Assembly: GCA_036011785.1 (NCBI GenBank)
Contig: DASCOB010000079.1
Coordinates: 1 to 12,383, forward strand
Direction of reading: 5' to 3'
Origin: CAJWGI01 sp036011785
Lineage (GTDB): Bacteria; Chloroflexota; Anaerolineae; Anaerolineales; UBA11657
Length of the DNA stretch: 12,383 bases
The translations under genes and the position numbers were made by a program. The notes below the pieces were generated by a model. The model ran no database searches, had not been told where the DNA came from, and saw only the letters and a list, made by a program, of their open reading frames with translations. Below, in pieces: positions 5,156 through 12,383 of the stretch. Positions within the stretch are counted from its first letter, which is position 1; each line of letters opens with the position of its first letter.

Positions 5156-7138
5156 ATGAAAAAACGGAAAGGACAGTCCATACCTCACGGAATTTCTGCT
5201 CGCATCAGGACAATATTGGTTGCGTTTCTGATGTTGGTTCTCGGCTCGGCAGCGGTCACTACAGTTTCCCTGCGCGCCCTGGAAACCGACGCTGTGGTGA
5301 TCAACCTGGCCGGGCGACAGCGCATGCTCATCCAGGAGATGGGTCGCTACGCCCTGGAAACAGAAAAGTACGCCGAGGCGGGCACAGACTCCGTCAACGT
5401 CGTAGCCCTGCGGGAGGCAGCCAACACGTTCGACCAAACTCTGGCTGCGCTGCTGGATGGCGGCTCGGCCCCCTACTTGGATGGTCAGTTCGTGATACTG
5501 CCAGCTGCTGCCGACCCGGGCGTGCGAGCCAAGTTGGAATCGGTGCGGTCTGATTGGACGTTTTTCAAACGCAACGTAGACGCCCTGTTGTCGATATCCC
5601 CCGCTTCACCGCTCACCAGCTCCGTCGTTGCCCAAATCGAAACCGGCTCGCTCACATTGCTAGCAAATGTGGACAGGTCCGTGCGGTTGTTTGAAGCCGC
5701 ATCAGAGCGGAGGGTTGCCTACTTGCGCCTCATCTTGGCAACCTTTTTCGGCGGCGCCGTCTTGCTGCTGGCTACTGGTTATTGGATTACCTGGCGTAAC
5801 ATCGTGCAGCCGGTACGCGCGCTGGAGACCGCCGCTCGCCGTATGGCCGACGACGACCTGACCACGCCGATTGTTCCGAGCGGTGAGGATGAAATCGGCA
5901 AGTTGACCCACAGCCTAGACGTTACCCGCAGCAAGCTGGCCGAGTCCCGCCACAAATTGGAGCGCTGGGCCGCCAAGTTGGAAACGCGCGTGGCAGCCCG
6001 TACCCGCGAACTGGCTACGCTGTTGGATGTGAGCGCCGAGATCAACGCACAGCGTAAACTTGACGAGGTGCTTAACACAGTTGTCCAGAAAGCTGGTGAG
6101 CTGCTCGACTCCGAAGTTGGCGTGCTTTGTCTACTGGATGACGAAAGCCAGGAATTGAGAGCAGCGGCCTTCTTCGGCCCGAATGGCGTCGTCAAAGAAA
6201 GGGCGCAACTCGTAACCGAGGGAATAGCGCGTGATGTTGTACTTGAGGGGCAAACGACCGATTGTGTTAATGGCTGTGGCTGCCAGATACTACAACCGGG
6301 CTTCCAACCCTGCCAAATGGCTGCGCCGCTCCGCGCCAGCGACAAAATCGTCGGCGCGCTGTGTGTGGCCGACCGCTCGCGGCGAACTTTCGGCGCTGCA
6401 GAAAAGCAAGTGTTGACCCTGCTGGCTAACACCGCTGGCATTGCCCTGGAAAATGCTCGCCTGCACGAACTATCCGAAAAGCTCGCTATTCTTGGCGAAC
6501 GGGAACGTATTTCGACTGAAATGCATGATGGGTTGGCGCAGACTTTGGGATTCCTGAATCTGCGCGCTGATCAACTTGAAGCGCAATTGGAAGCTGGCGA
6601 AACAATCGCGGCGTTGCGAAGCGTGGACGGCTTCCGAGAGGCTGTTGAATCTGCCTATGCTCATGTGCGGGGGGCCTTGAGCGGACTGCGCGCCCCGCGC
6701 CGAACGACCGCTGAATTTGAAACCCGTCTGGCAAAAGCAGCTGTGGAGTTTGAGCAGGTGGCGGGACTGCCGGTCGAATTCGTTGCTCGCGACCGGCGTG
6801 CATTGCAGGTAAGCCCCGAGGCGCAGGTCCAGGTTGTTCAAATCGTGAAGGAAGCTCTAACAAACGTCCGGAGGCACGCCCGCGCCACCCAGGCGACCCT
6901 GGCAGTGGAAACTCACAACGCCGAGGCCGTGTTCTCCATTGTCGATAATGGATTGGGATTCGATCCGGCTGCGTTGGTCGACTCTCCCAATCACTGGGGC
7001 TTGGAGATCATGCGCACGCGCGCTGAACGCAGCGGTGGGTATGCCGTGATTCAATCGACGCCGGGAGCTGGCGCCCGGGTGAGCGTATATTACCCACTAG
7101 ACTTAGTGTCTCAGACAACTGAAAAGGTGGCCGCATGA
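5156..7138 (+). CDS. narX: NarX-like nitrate/nitrite sensor histidine kinase
   Basis: A 660-aa membrane kinase that probably senses nitrate or nitrite outside the cytoplasm and phosphorylates the NarL-type partner encoded next. Domains in order: TM1 about 17-37; a periplasmic PilJ/NarX sensor domain whose P-box-like NLAGRQRMLIQEM (50-62) is the anion-binding helix in this family; TM2 about 188-210; HAMP about 212-265; coiled coil; and a GAF-like domain about 290-440. The GAF-like region contains a cysteine cluster, Cys370-x3-Cys374-x-Cys376-x9-Cys386. HisKA_3 follows, with phosphoacceptor His457 in ERISTEMHDGLAQTL, then HATPase_c with N-box Asn570 in KEALTNVRRHA and G-box Asp597 in VDNGLGFD. 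This order matches NarX/NarQ. The stop overlaps the regulator start (ATGA, 7135-7138). ATG 5156 is forced by an in-frame stop directly before it. The family and fold are firm; the ligand is inferred from the P-box and the nearby narG. Confidence 0.88.
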   Translation: MKKRKGQSIPHGISARIRTILVAFLMLVLGSAAVTTVSLRALETDAVVINLAGRQRMLIQEMGRYALETEKYAEAGTDSVNVVALREAANTFDQTLAALLDGGSAPYLDGQFVILPAAADPGVRAKLESVRSDWTFFKRNVDALLSISPASPLTSSVVAQIETGSLTLLANVDRSVRLFEAASERRVAYLRLILATFFGGAVLLLATGYWITWRNIVQPVRALETAARRMADDDLTTPIVPSGEDEIGKLTHSLDVTRSKLAESRHKLERWAAKLETRVAARTRELATLLDVSAEINAQRKLDEVLNTVVQKAGELLDSEVGVLCLLDDESQELRAAAFFGPNGVVKERAQLVTEGIARDVVLEGQTTDCVNGCGCQILQPGFQPCQMAAPLRASDKIVGALCVADRSRRTFGAAEKQVLTLLANTAGIALENARLHELSEKLAILGERERISTEMHDGLAQTLGFLNLRADQLEAQLEAGETIAALRSVDGFREAVESAYAHVRGALSGLRAPRRTTAEFETRLAKAAVEFEQVAGLPVEFVARDRRALQVSPEAQVQVVQIVKEALTNVRRHARATQATLAVETHNAEAVFSIVDNGLGFDPAALVDSPNHWGLEIMRTRAERSGGYAVIQSTPGAGARVSVYYPLDLVSQTTEKVAA

Positions 7139-7812
7139 GCAAAGCGCGCGTGATGCTGGTGGATAATCACGATTTGTTTCGAGATGGTATTGCCTCGTTG
7201 CTCGCAGCCCAGTCGGACATGGAAGTGGTGGGCGAAGCCGGCGATGGTCTGGAAGCCGTTCAGATGGCCCGCCGCCTCCAGCCCGACCTGATCCTGATGG
7301 ATTTGATGATGCCTGTGTCCAATGGATTGGAAGCGACGACTCTCGTCAAGCAGGAACTTCCAGAGACAATCGTTGTCATTCTGACAGTCGTGGAAGAGGA
7401 CGAGAAACTCTTCGAAGCTATCAAGGCCGGCGCGCAGGGCTACCTACTCAAAGACACGGGCGCGCCCGAGTTTCTGGCCTACTTGCGCGGCGCGTTGAGC
7501 GGTGAGGCGGCCCTCTCGCCGGCGTTGGCAGGCCGCATCCTGTTAGAGTTTGCCCGGCTGAGCAAGCAGGCGACAAGCCGCTTGTCTTCCAATCAACCTG
7601 GTGAACCGTTAACCCCTAGAGAGCAGGAAGTGTTGGCGCTCGTGGCTGAAGGCGATCGCAATGCCCAAATTTCTACGACGCTCAACATCAGTCTGAACAC
7701 AGTCAAAAGCCACGTACGCAGCATCCTGGGCAAGCTCCACGTTCCCAACCGTCGTCAGGCGGCTGCTTACGCGGTGCGCGACCGGCTGCAGCAAGGTGAA
7801 CGGAAGATGTGA
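7135..7812 (+). CDS. narL: NarL/FixJ-family response regulator
   Basis: A 225-aa transcription regulator and the partner of the overlapping sensor kinase. The receiver domain (about 4-120) has the acidic pocket Asp10, phosphoacceptor Asp56 in DLILMDLMMP, Thr84 and Lys106 in GYLLKDTG. A linker leads to a LuxR-type helix-turn-helix at about 157-215: LTPREQEVLALVAEGDRNAQ, then ISLNTVKSHVRSILGKLHV with the recognition helix. All key residues for phosphorylation are present. Likely targets are the nar genes downstream, by analogy with NarXL. I could not identify a convincing NarL heptamer pair in the 190 bp before the next gene. A strong terminator follows the gene. Confidence 0.92.
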   Translation: MSKARVMLVDNHDLFRDGIASLLAAQSDMEVVGEAGDGLEAVQMARRLQPDLILMDLMMPVSNGLEATTLVKQELPETIVVILTVVEEDEKLFEAIKAGAQGYLLKDTGAPEFLAYLRGALSGEAALSPALAGRILLEFARLSKQATSRLSSNQPGEPLTPREQEVLALVAEGDRNAQISTTLNISLNTVKSHVRSILGKLHVPNRRQAAAYAVRDRLQQGERKM

Positions 7813-7856
7813 ACCCCAAAACATGATCGAGGCGGGTGGAACATGCCTCACCTTTC

Positions 7857-7876
7857 ATAAAGGATTAGTCCTTTAT
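7857..7876 (+). repeat. Hairpin ahead of the narL terminator
   Basis: ATAAAGGA (7857-7864) and TCCTTTAT (7869-7876) pair perfectly around TTAG. An upstream CCTTT (7851-7855) can compete for the same AAAGG (7859-7863). The hairpin lies two bases before the terminator stem, giving a tandem arrangement at the end of the two-component operon. It may protect the 3' end or tune termination; this is inference. Confidence 0.5.
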
Positions 7877-7878
7877 TG

Positions 7879-7907
7879 GAGCGATTCGTGCGAATCGCTC
7901 TTTTTTT
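7879..7907 (+). terminator. Rho-independent terminator of the narXL-like operon
   Basis: GAGCGATT (7879-7886) and AATCGCTC (7893-7900) pair around CGTGCG, followed at once by seven T residues (7901-7907). This is a textbook terminator 67 bp after the regulator stop. It separates the regulators from the structural nar genes. Confidence 0.92.
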
Positions 7908-8003
7908 CATCCCTTTTTGTGTCGAAGGATGATGACTATTACCCAAAGAGTTTGTACCATTTATAACAATGAATTCCCCAGCTTTTGAAGGCTAACGGGT
8001 TTT

Positions 8004-8372
8004 GTGGGTAGGCGTCGAGTCTTTCTGCTCGGCCGTTCTGTTTACGCGGAAGGTCTGATCCATTTACTCGCAGCCGCCGTGGATGACATTGATATCGTTG
8101 GACGGGCCGAAACGTTTCCGGAGGCTCAGGAAGCCCTTGACCAATTGCAGCCCGACGTGATCATTCTGGCTGATATGATTCTGGGGGATACCACAAAAAC
8201 AACTCTGGGCGAATTGCTCACTGCGCAGCCCGACCTACCAATTATCCATGCAAATCTCAGCGCCAATCACGTACAGGTAATTACCAGTCAGCGCCTCAGC
8301 GCTCGCAGTTCAGACCTGTTGACAGTGATTGCTGAATTGCCGGCACGGAGAGAACCATCAGCTCCGTTATAA
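8004..8372 (+). CDS. Stand-alone receiver-like protein lacking the phosphorylation pocket (pseudo-receiver)
   Basis: A 122-aa protein from GTG 8004, alignable without gaps to the first 60 residues of the NarL-type regulator next door. RVFLLGRSVYAEGLIHLL parallels RVMLVDNHDLFRDGIASLL, and LQPDVIILAD parallels LQPDLILMD. The acidic pair is Gly10-Arg11 instead of Asp10-Asn11. The phosphoacceptor position is Ala56, with an Asp one place later (Asp57). The conserved Thr and Lys are absent, and no DNA-binding domain follows. It is therefore a degenerate receiver unlikely to be phosphorylated in the normal way. GAAGG (7987-7991) is a distant, weak ribosome binding site. The gene lies after the terminator and 35 bp before the cytochrome gene, so it is probably transcribed with the nar structural genes. 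It may act as a protein-protein adaptor on the NarX/NarL pathway, but that role is inferred. Confidence 0.7.
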   Translation: MGRRRVFLLGRSVYAEGLIHLLAAAVDDIDIVGRAETFPEAQEALDQLQPDVIILADMILGDTTKTTLGELLTAQPDLPIIHANLSANHVQVITSQRLSARSSDLLTVIAELPARREPSAPL

Positions 8373-8407
8373 AAATGCAAACACATTTAAGAAGGAGATA
8401 ACCAACA

Positions 8408-9049
8408 ATGAGCGAAGAACCCCAGCTTGCATGGGATCAACGCCCCGTTACGCCCCGTGACTTGATCCTCTTTATAGGCGCGTTCATACTTCTCGGCTTG
8501 GTAACTCGCGGTGTGGTGATTCGCGCTGGCATCATGACCAGCGTAGGCTCTCAAGGTACAGATGTGGTGCAGGAGATAGCAGCGCCCGTCGATGCGCAGC
8601 CGTCCATTCTTGTGCCTTACTCGGAGCCCTCCGCCCAATCGGCCAGAGAAGGTCAGGTTCTATTTCAGGAAATATGTGTGGCCTGCCATACCATCGGAAG
8701 CGGCATAGTGGTGGGGCCGGACCTGCAGGGAGTGACCGCGCGGCGCGAGCGGGATTGGCTGGCGCGCTGGATCAAGGAACCGGATAAAATGCTCGCCGAA
8801 GGGGATCCCATCGGCACGCAACAGCTGCAGGAGTTCAACAACGTCCCTATGCCCAACCTGGGCATGACGGATCAGCAGGTAGATACGCTGATCGCCTATC
8901 TGCAAACGACTGACACGTCCGCCGCGACGACGCCGGTGGGATTGCCGGCTCTCTATGTACCTACCCTGGTCGCTGCCGTCGTTGTCCTGTTGGCCCTTAC
9001 GGCTCTGGGGCTTGGTGTGGGTAAGAAACAAGTGGAGGTGAGGATATGA
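8408..9049 (+). CDS. Membrane-anchored mono-haem cytochrome c (NarC-like)
   Basis: A 213-aa c-type cytochrome encoded directly before narG. TM1 lies about 18-36 and TM2 about 181-203; the Lys/Arg-rich C-terminus (KKQVEVRI) favours both termini inside and the haem domain outside. There is one haem site, Cys90-x2-Cys93-His94 (CVACH), in the usual cytochrome c fold context (GQVLFQEICVACHTIGSG). The distal ligand is probably Met148 in NVPMPNLGM, followed by the C-terminal helix QQVDTLIAYL. A strong ribosome binding site, AAGGAG (8392-8397), lies ten bases before the ATG. The stop overlaps the narG start (ATGA, 9046-9049). Thermus-type nar operons also start with a membrane cytochrome c gene (narC) that serves the reductase, which supports an electron-transfer role here. 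That NarC is reported as di-haem; this one has a single CxxCH. Confidence 0.85.
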   Translation: MSEEPQLAWDQRPVTPRDLILFIGAFILLGLVTRGVVIRAGIMTSVGSQGTDVVQEIAAPVDAQPSILVPYSEPSAQSAREGQVLFQEICVACHTIGSGIVVGPDLQGVTARRERDWLARWIKEPDKMLAEGDPIGTQQLQEFNNVPMPNLGMTDQQVDTLIAYLQTTDTSAATTPVGLPALYVPTLVAAVVVLLALTALGLGVGKKQVEVRI

Positions 9050-12000
9050 AAAGCAAATGGTTCAACGTTACCGACGAGTCCCGATCATGGGAGGATTTTT
9101 ATCGCCGCCGGTGGTCCTATGACTACACAGTACGTACCAGCCATGGCGTCAACTGCTCCATGGCCTGTAGTTGGGAGGTCTTCGTCAAGGACGGGCTAAT
9201 CTGCTGGGAGCTCCAGAAGGTAGACTACCCGCAGATCGACCCCGACATTCCCAACGTGGAGCCGCGAGGATGCCAGAGGGGGGCGACCGCTTCCTGGTAT
9301 CCCTACAGTCCCCTGAGACCAAAATACCCCTATATCCGCAAGGTCCTGTGGGACTCCTACCAGCAGGAGCGGAAGGCGGGCAAAGACTCCGTGGAAGCAT
9401 GGGCGGCCGTTGCGGAGGACGATGAGCGGGCCAAGGCATACAAGTCCGCCCGGGGCAAGGGCGGCTGGAAGCGGGTCACCTGGGACGAAGCCACGGAACT
9501 GGTCGCCGGGTCCCAAATCTACACCATCAAGAAATACGGCCCCGACCACGTCACCTCCTTTTCGCCCATTCCCGCCATGAGCCTGTTGAGTTTTATCTCG
9601 GGACACCGTTACAACAACCTGTTGGGCGGGATATACTGTAGTTACTACGAGTGGTATCACGACCTGCCCCACATGGAGGCCACCATGTTCGGCGACCAGA
9701 CGGAGAATTGTGAGAGTTCCGACTGGTATCTAGGCACCTACTGGCTAGTCATCGGCAGCAACCTCAACCAGACCCGTACCGCCGACTGTCACTTCCTGCC
9801 TGAGGCAAAATACCGGGGCACGAAGGTGGTGGTGATGTCCCCCAACTATTCCGACGTGTCCAAGTATGCCGACCTGTGGGTACCGGTCGTACCCGGCAGC
9901 GACGGGGCTTACCTCCAGGCCTGCATCCACGTCATCTTGAAGGAGTTCTACGCCGACCGGGAGGTGCCCTACTTCACCGACTACATCAAGCGTTACACCA
10001 ACCTGCCCTTCATGGTGATCCTGGAGCCCGACTCCGACGGCAAGAAGTTCCACCAGGGGCGGTTCCTGCGGGCATCCGACCTGGCCGAATATGCCGATCA
10101 GGAGAACGCGGAATGGAAAATGATTATGATGGACGCCCAGGGCAAATCGCACCTGCCCACGGGCACCATCGGCTTCCGCTGGGAGGAGGAACCCACCGGC
10201 AACTGGAACCTGGAACTGAAGAACGCGGTCACCGGAGAAGAATTTGACCCCCTCATCACCGTGCTGGGTAAAGAAGAGCAAAGAGTGACGGTCTCTTTCA
10301 GTGACTTCACCGACACCTTCAACATCTGGCTAGGGAAGAGCAACGGCAAAGACGGACGGGCAGAGGAGATCTTGCGGGAGGTGCCGGCAAAAGTGGTCAC
10401 CACCAGTGATGGTCAACAGGTATTGGTGACCACCGCCTTTGACCTGCTTATGGGCGGTACCGGGATCTCCAGAGGGCTGGAAGGGGACTATCCCGAGGAC
10501 TACAACGACCCCAAGCCCTTTACCCCCGCCTGGCAGGAACCGATTTCAGGGGTCAGTCGCGATCTCGTCATCCAGGTGGCCCGGGAGTTCGCCGAGAACG
10601 CCGAGAAGACCCAGGGCAAGTCCCTGATTATCACCGGGCCTGGTGTCCAGCACTGGTATCACGGCGCTTCCATGTACTACCGCAGTATGGCGGTGATGCT
10701 GGGCCTCTGCGGCTGCCATGGCCGTAACGGGGGTAACTTCAACCACTACGTGGGCACCCAACACACCCGGCTGCATACCCCCTTCAAATATCTGAGCGGC
10801 GCCGCTGACTGGACCGGCCCGGCCCGCCTGATGAACACCACTTCCCTGTGGTATTTCCACACCGGCCAGTGGCGCTACGACGGGATGCCCCTGGACACCC
10901 AATGGGCTGTGGATGCGGAGAAGTGCCCTGAATACAACCACGCCGCTGATATGAACGCCCTGGCCGTGCGGTTGGGCTGGCTGCCCTTCTTCCCGCAGTT
11001 TGACGGCAAGAACCCTCTTGAAGTCTACCAGGAGGCCATCCGGGCAGGCTGCAAAACGGACGAAGAGGTAAAGGAATGGGTGCTGCAGCAGTTCAAAGAT
11101 GAGGAGTTGGACTTTGCCCTGCCCCACGTTGACCGCCCTGATAACCGGCTGAAAGTGTTGACCGTGTGGCGCGGCAATCTTATTGGCACCAGTATGCGGG
11201 GGCACGAACTAGCTCTGAACCATTTCCTGGGTACCCATCACAACACCCTGTACGAAGACGAGCCGGCCAAAGGGCTGGTGGATGAGATCGAGTTCGACCC
11301 CGAGCAGGCTCCCGCCGGCAAACTGGATCTGCTCGTGAACCTGAACTTTCGCATGGACACCACCGCCAATTACTCTGATGTGGTCCTCCCGGCCGCCTTT
11401 TGGTACGAGAAGTACGACATCACCATGGGCGATATGCACACCTTCATACACCCCCTCCAGCCGGCCACCGAGCCGCCCTGGGAGACCAAGAACGACTGGG
11501 AGGCTTTCAAGCTCATTGCCAAGAAGTTCTCCAAACTGGCCGAGAAACACTTCCCGGAGCCGGTAAAGGACATCGTACTAAAGCCCCTGTGGATGGACAG
11601 TCCGGACCAGCTGGGCCAGCCTCTGGGCGAGGTGAAGGACTGGAAGAAAGGGGATGGGGATATGACCCCGGGCAAGTACTTCCCCCACATCACTGTTGTG
11701 GAGCGAGACTACACCCAGGTTTACGACCGGATGGTCTCCCTGGGGCCGCGGATTGACCACTACGGCTCCAAAGGCCACTATACGGACCTGACCCCCATTG
11801 TGGAGGAGGAGCTGAAGAACAACGAGATGCTCACGGTCAAAAACGGTCGGGTCTACGCTGAGCGGTCGGAACAATTCTGCGAACTGATCTGCCAGGTCTC
11901 CCCGGAACTCAACGGCCGGCTGGCCCACATGTTCTTCGAGGAGATGGAGAAGAAGGTGGGCCTGCCCCTTAAGGATTTGGTGGAGCCGGTGAAGGGACGC

Positions 12001-12383
12001 CGAGTACACTATAAAGACCTGGCATCCCAGCCGCGGCGCATGCACACCTCGCCTCTATGGTGCTCCATCCTCTCTGATCCCGAGACGGGCAAGCAGCGAA
12101 CCTTTGCCCCCTGGACGCTGAACGTGGAACGGCTGAAACCCTGGCACACCCTGACCGGCAGGATCGAGATGTACTTCGACCACCAGGCGATTCGGGAGTT
12201 GGGTGAAGGACTGCCCACCTACAAACCGCCCCTGGATATGGTGGCCATTGGCGATATCCGGCCGGACATGGCGGAGCCCAAGTCCAAAGTGTTCCGCTTT
12301 ATCACGCCTCATGGCAAGTGGCAGATTCACAGCTCCTTCCGCGACCACTGGCCGATGATGCACATGTCTCGCGGCGGGCCGGT
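9046..12383 (+). CDS. narG: Respiratory nitrate reductase, alpha (molybdenum) subunit NarG, 3' end outside the window
   Basis: The visible 1112 codons read without interruption and follow E. coli NarG (1247 aa) throughout, up to a GRGGP-equivalent SRGGP at the edge. About 130 residues are missing. The enzyme reduces nitrate to nitrite with quinol-derived electrons. The FS0 cluster ligands are His33-x3-Cys37-x3-Cys41-x34-Cys76, the NarG pattern. Asp206 in YYEWYHDLP corresponds to the Mo-ligand Asp222 of E. coli, using the same 16-residue offset as the FS0 ligands. Other landmarks are GPDHVTSFSPIPAMS, GSNLNQTRTADCHF, YFTDYIKRYTNLPF and HWYHGASMYYRSM. The N-terminus is 16 residues shorter than in E. 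coli and lacks a Tat signal, so the active site should face the cytoplasm. GGAGG (9034-9038) lies seven bases before the ATG. Codon choice leans to C-ending codons more than in the upstream genes. narH, narJ and narI are expected next. Confidence 0.97.
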   Translation, partial: MKSKWFNVTDESRSWEDFYRRRWSYDYTVRTSHGVNCSMACSWEVFVKDGLICWELQKVDYPQIDPDIPNVEPRGCQRGATASWYPYSPLRPKYPYIRKVLWDSYQQERKAGKDSVEAWAAVAEDDERAKAYKSARGKGGWKRVTWDEATELVAGSQIYTIKKYGPDHVTSFSPIPAMSLLSFISGHRYNNLLGGIYCSYYEWYHDLPHMEATMFGDQTENCESSDWYLGTYWLVIGSNLNQTRTADCHFLPEAKYRGTKVVVMSPNYSDVSKYADLWVPVVPGSDGAYLQACIHVILKEFYADREVPYFTDYIKRYTNLPFMVILEPDSDGKKFHQGRFLRASDLAEYADQENAEWKMIMMDAQGKSHLPTGTIGFRWEEEPTGNWNLELKNAVTGEEFDPLITVLGKEEQRVTVSFSDFTDTFNIWLGKSNGKDGRAEEILREVPAKVVTTSDGQQVLVTTAFDLLMGGTGISRGLEGDYPEDYNDPKPFTPAWQEPISGVSRDLVIQVAREFAENAEKTQGKSLIITGPGVQHWYHGASMYYRSMAVMLGLCGCHGRNGGNFNHYVGTQHTRLHTPFKYLSGAADWTGPARLMNTTSLWYFHTGQWRYDGMPLDTQWAVDAEKCPEYNHAADMNALAVRLGWLPFFPQFDGKNPLEVYQEAIRAGCKTDEEVKEWVLQQFKDEELDFALPHVDRPDNRLKVLTVWRGNLIGTSMRGHELALNHFLGTHHNTLYEDEPAKGLVDEIEFDPEQAPAGKLDLLVNLNFRMDTTANYSDVVLPAAFWYEKYDITMGDMHTFIHPLQPATEPPWETKNDWEAFKLIAKKFSKLAEKHFPEPVKDIVLKPLWMDSPDQLGQPLGEVKDWKKGDGDMTPGKYFPHITVVERDYTQVYDRMVSLGPRIDHYGSKGHYTDLTPIVEEELKNNEMLTVKNGRVYAERSEQFCELICQVSPELNGRLAHMFFEEMEKKVGLPLKDLVEPVKGRRVHYKDLASQPRRMHTSPLWCSILSDPETGKQRTFAPWTLNVERLKPWHTLTGRIEMYFDHQAIRELGEGLPTYKPPLDMVAIGDIRPDMAEPKSKVFRFITPHGKWQIHSSFRDHWPMMHMSRGGP

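Noticed and set aside
7935..7965. NarL heptamer pair before the pseudo-receiver gene
   Set aside because: TACCCAA and a TTTGTAC-like element are present but not in the 7-2-7 arrangement, and the matches are weak.
9196..12363. Many long minus-strand open frames (up to about 219 aa) opposite narG
   Set aside because: narG reads continuously through the whole region with family-wide conservation; the antisense frames arise from its C/G-ending codons and have no motifs or ribosome binding sites.
9046..12383. Nitrite oxidoreductase (NxrA) instead of NarG
   Set aside because: NxrA and NarG are related, but the sequence follows E. coli NarG along its full visible length with the same FS0 and Mo-ligand spacing, and it has no Tat signal. 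The upstream NarXL-type system also fits nitrate reduction. Only a tree could exclude an NxrA of the cytoplasmic type.

Overview
The window is ordinary bacterial chromosome, moderately GC-rich, with tight gene packing and four start/stop overlaps of the ATGA/GTGA type. No 16S or other phylogenetic marker is present, so the host can only be guessed. The FtsX-like permease start, the Pro/Thr-rich lipoprotein linker, the PilJ/NarX-type kinase and a cytochrome c gene placed directly before narG would fit a Chloroflexota (Anaerolineae-like) genome. That assignment is inference and low in confidence.

Left part (1-4301). On the minus strand an MacB/LolD-type ABC exporter pair runs off the left edge: the ATPase, then the first 21 codons of its permease. 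Reading the other way is a zinc-independent (MDR-type) quinone oxidoreductase/alcohol dehydrogenase gene wrecked by three small insertions and one internal in-frame deletion (895-1750). It is followed by a class I SAM methyltransferase translationally coupled to a secreted divergent polysaccharide deacetylase, then a monocistronic Hsp20 chaperone gene with a strong ribosome binding site and a perfect 14-bp palindrome in its leader. A bidirectional hairpin terminator closes this part.

Middle (4302-5155). A small Pro/Thr-linker lipoprotein lies on the minus strand. Between it and the kinase gene is a 377-bp regulatory stretch holding a perfect palindrome, two TATAAT boxes and an 18-codon reading frame with an excellent ribosome binding site that looks like the chopped-off start of a CBS-domain protein.

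Right part (5156-12383). This is a respiratory nitrate reduction locus. A NarX-like membrane sensor kinase (P-box, HAMP, GAF with a four-cysteine cluster, HisKA_3, HATPase) overlaps a NarL-type response regulator, and the pair ends at a strong terminator preceded by a second hairpin. A new unit then begins: a 122-aa stand-alone receiver-like protein that has lost the phosphorylation pocket, a two-TM mono-haem c-type cytochrome, and narG (1112 codons visible, cut by the right edge) for the molybdenum catalytic subunit of membrane-bound nitrate reductase. narH, narJ and narI are expected just beyond the window. The likely logic is that NarX senses nitrate/nitrite, NarL activates the nar unit, and the cytochrome links the reductase to the electron-transport chain.

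The most interesting items are the pseudo-receiver wedged between the two-component system and the reductase operon, the mono-haem NarC-like cytochrome, the apparently leaderless start of the kinase gene, and the CBS remnant or minigene upstream of it. I saw no CRISPR array, transposase, integrase, tRNA or rRNA.
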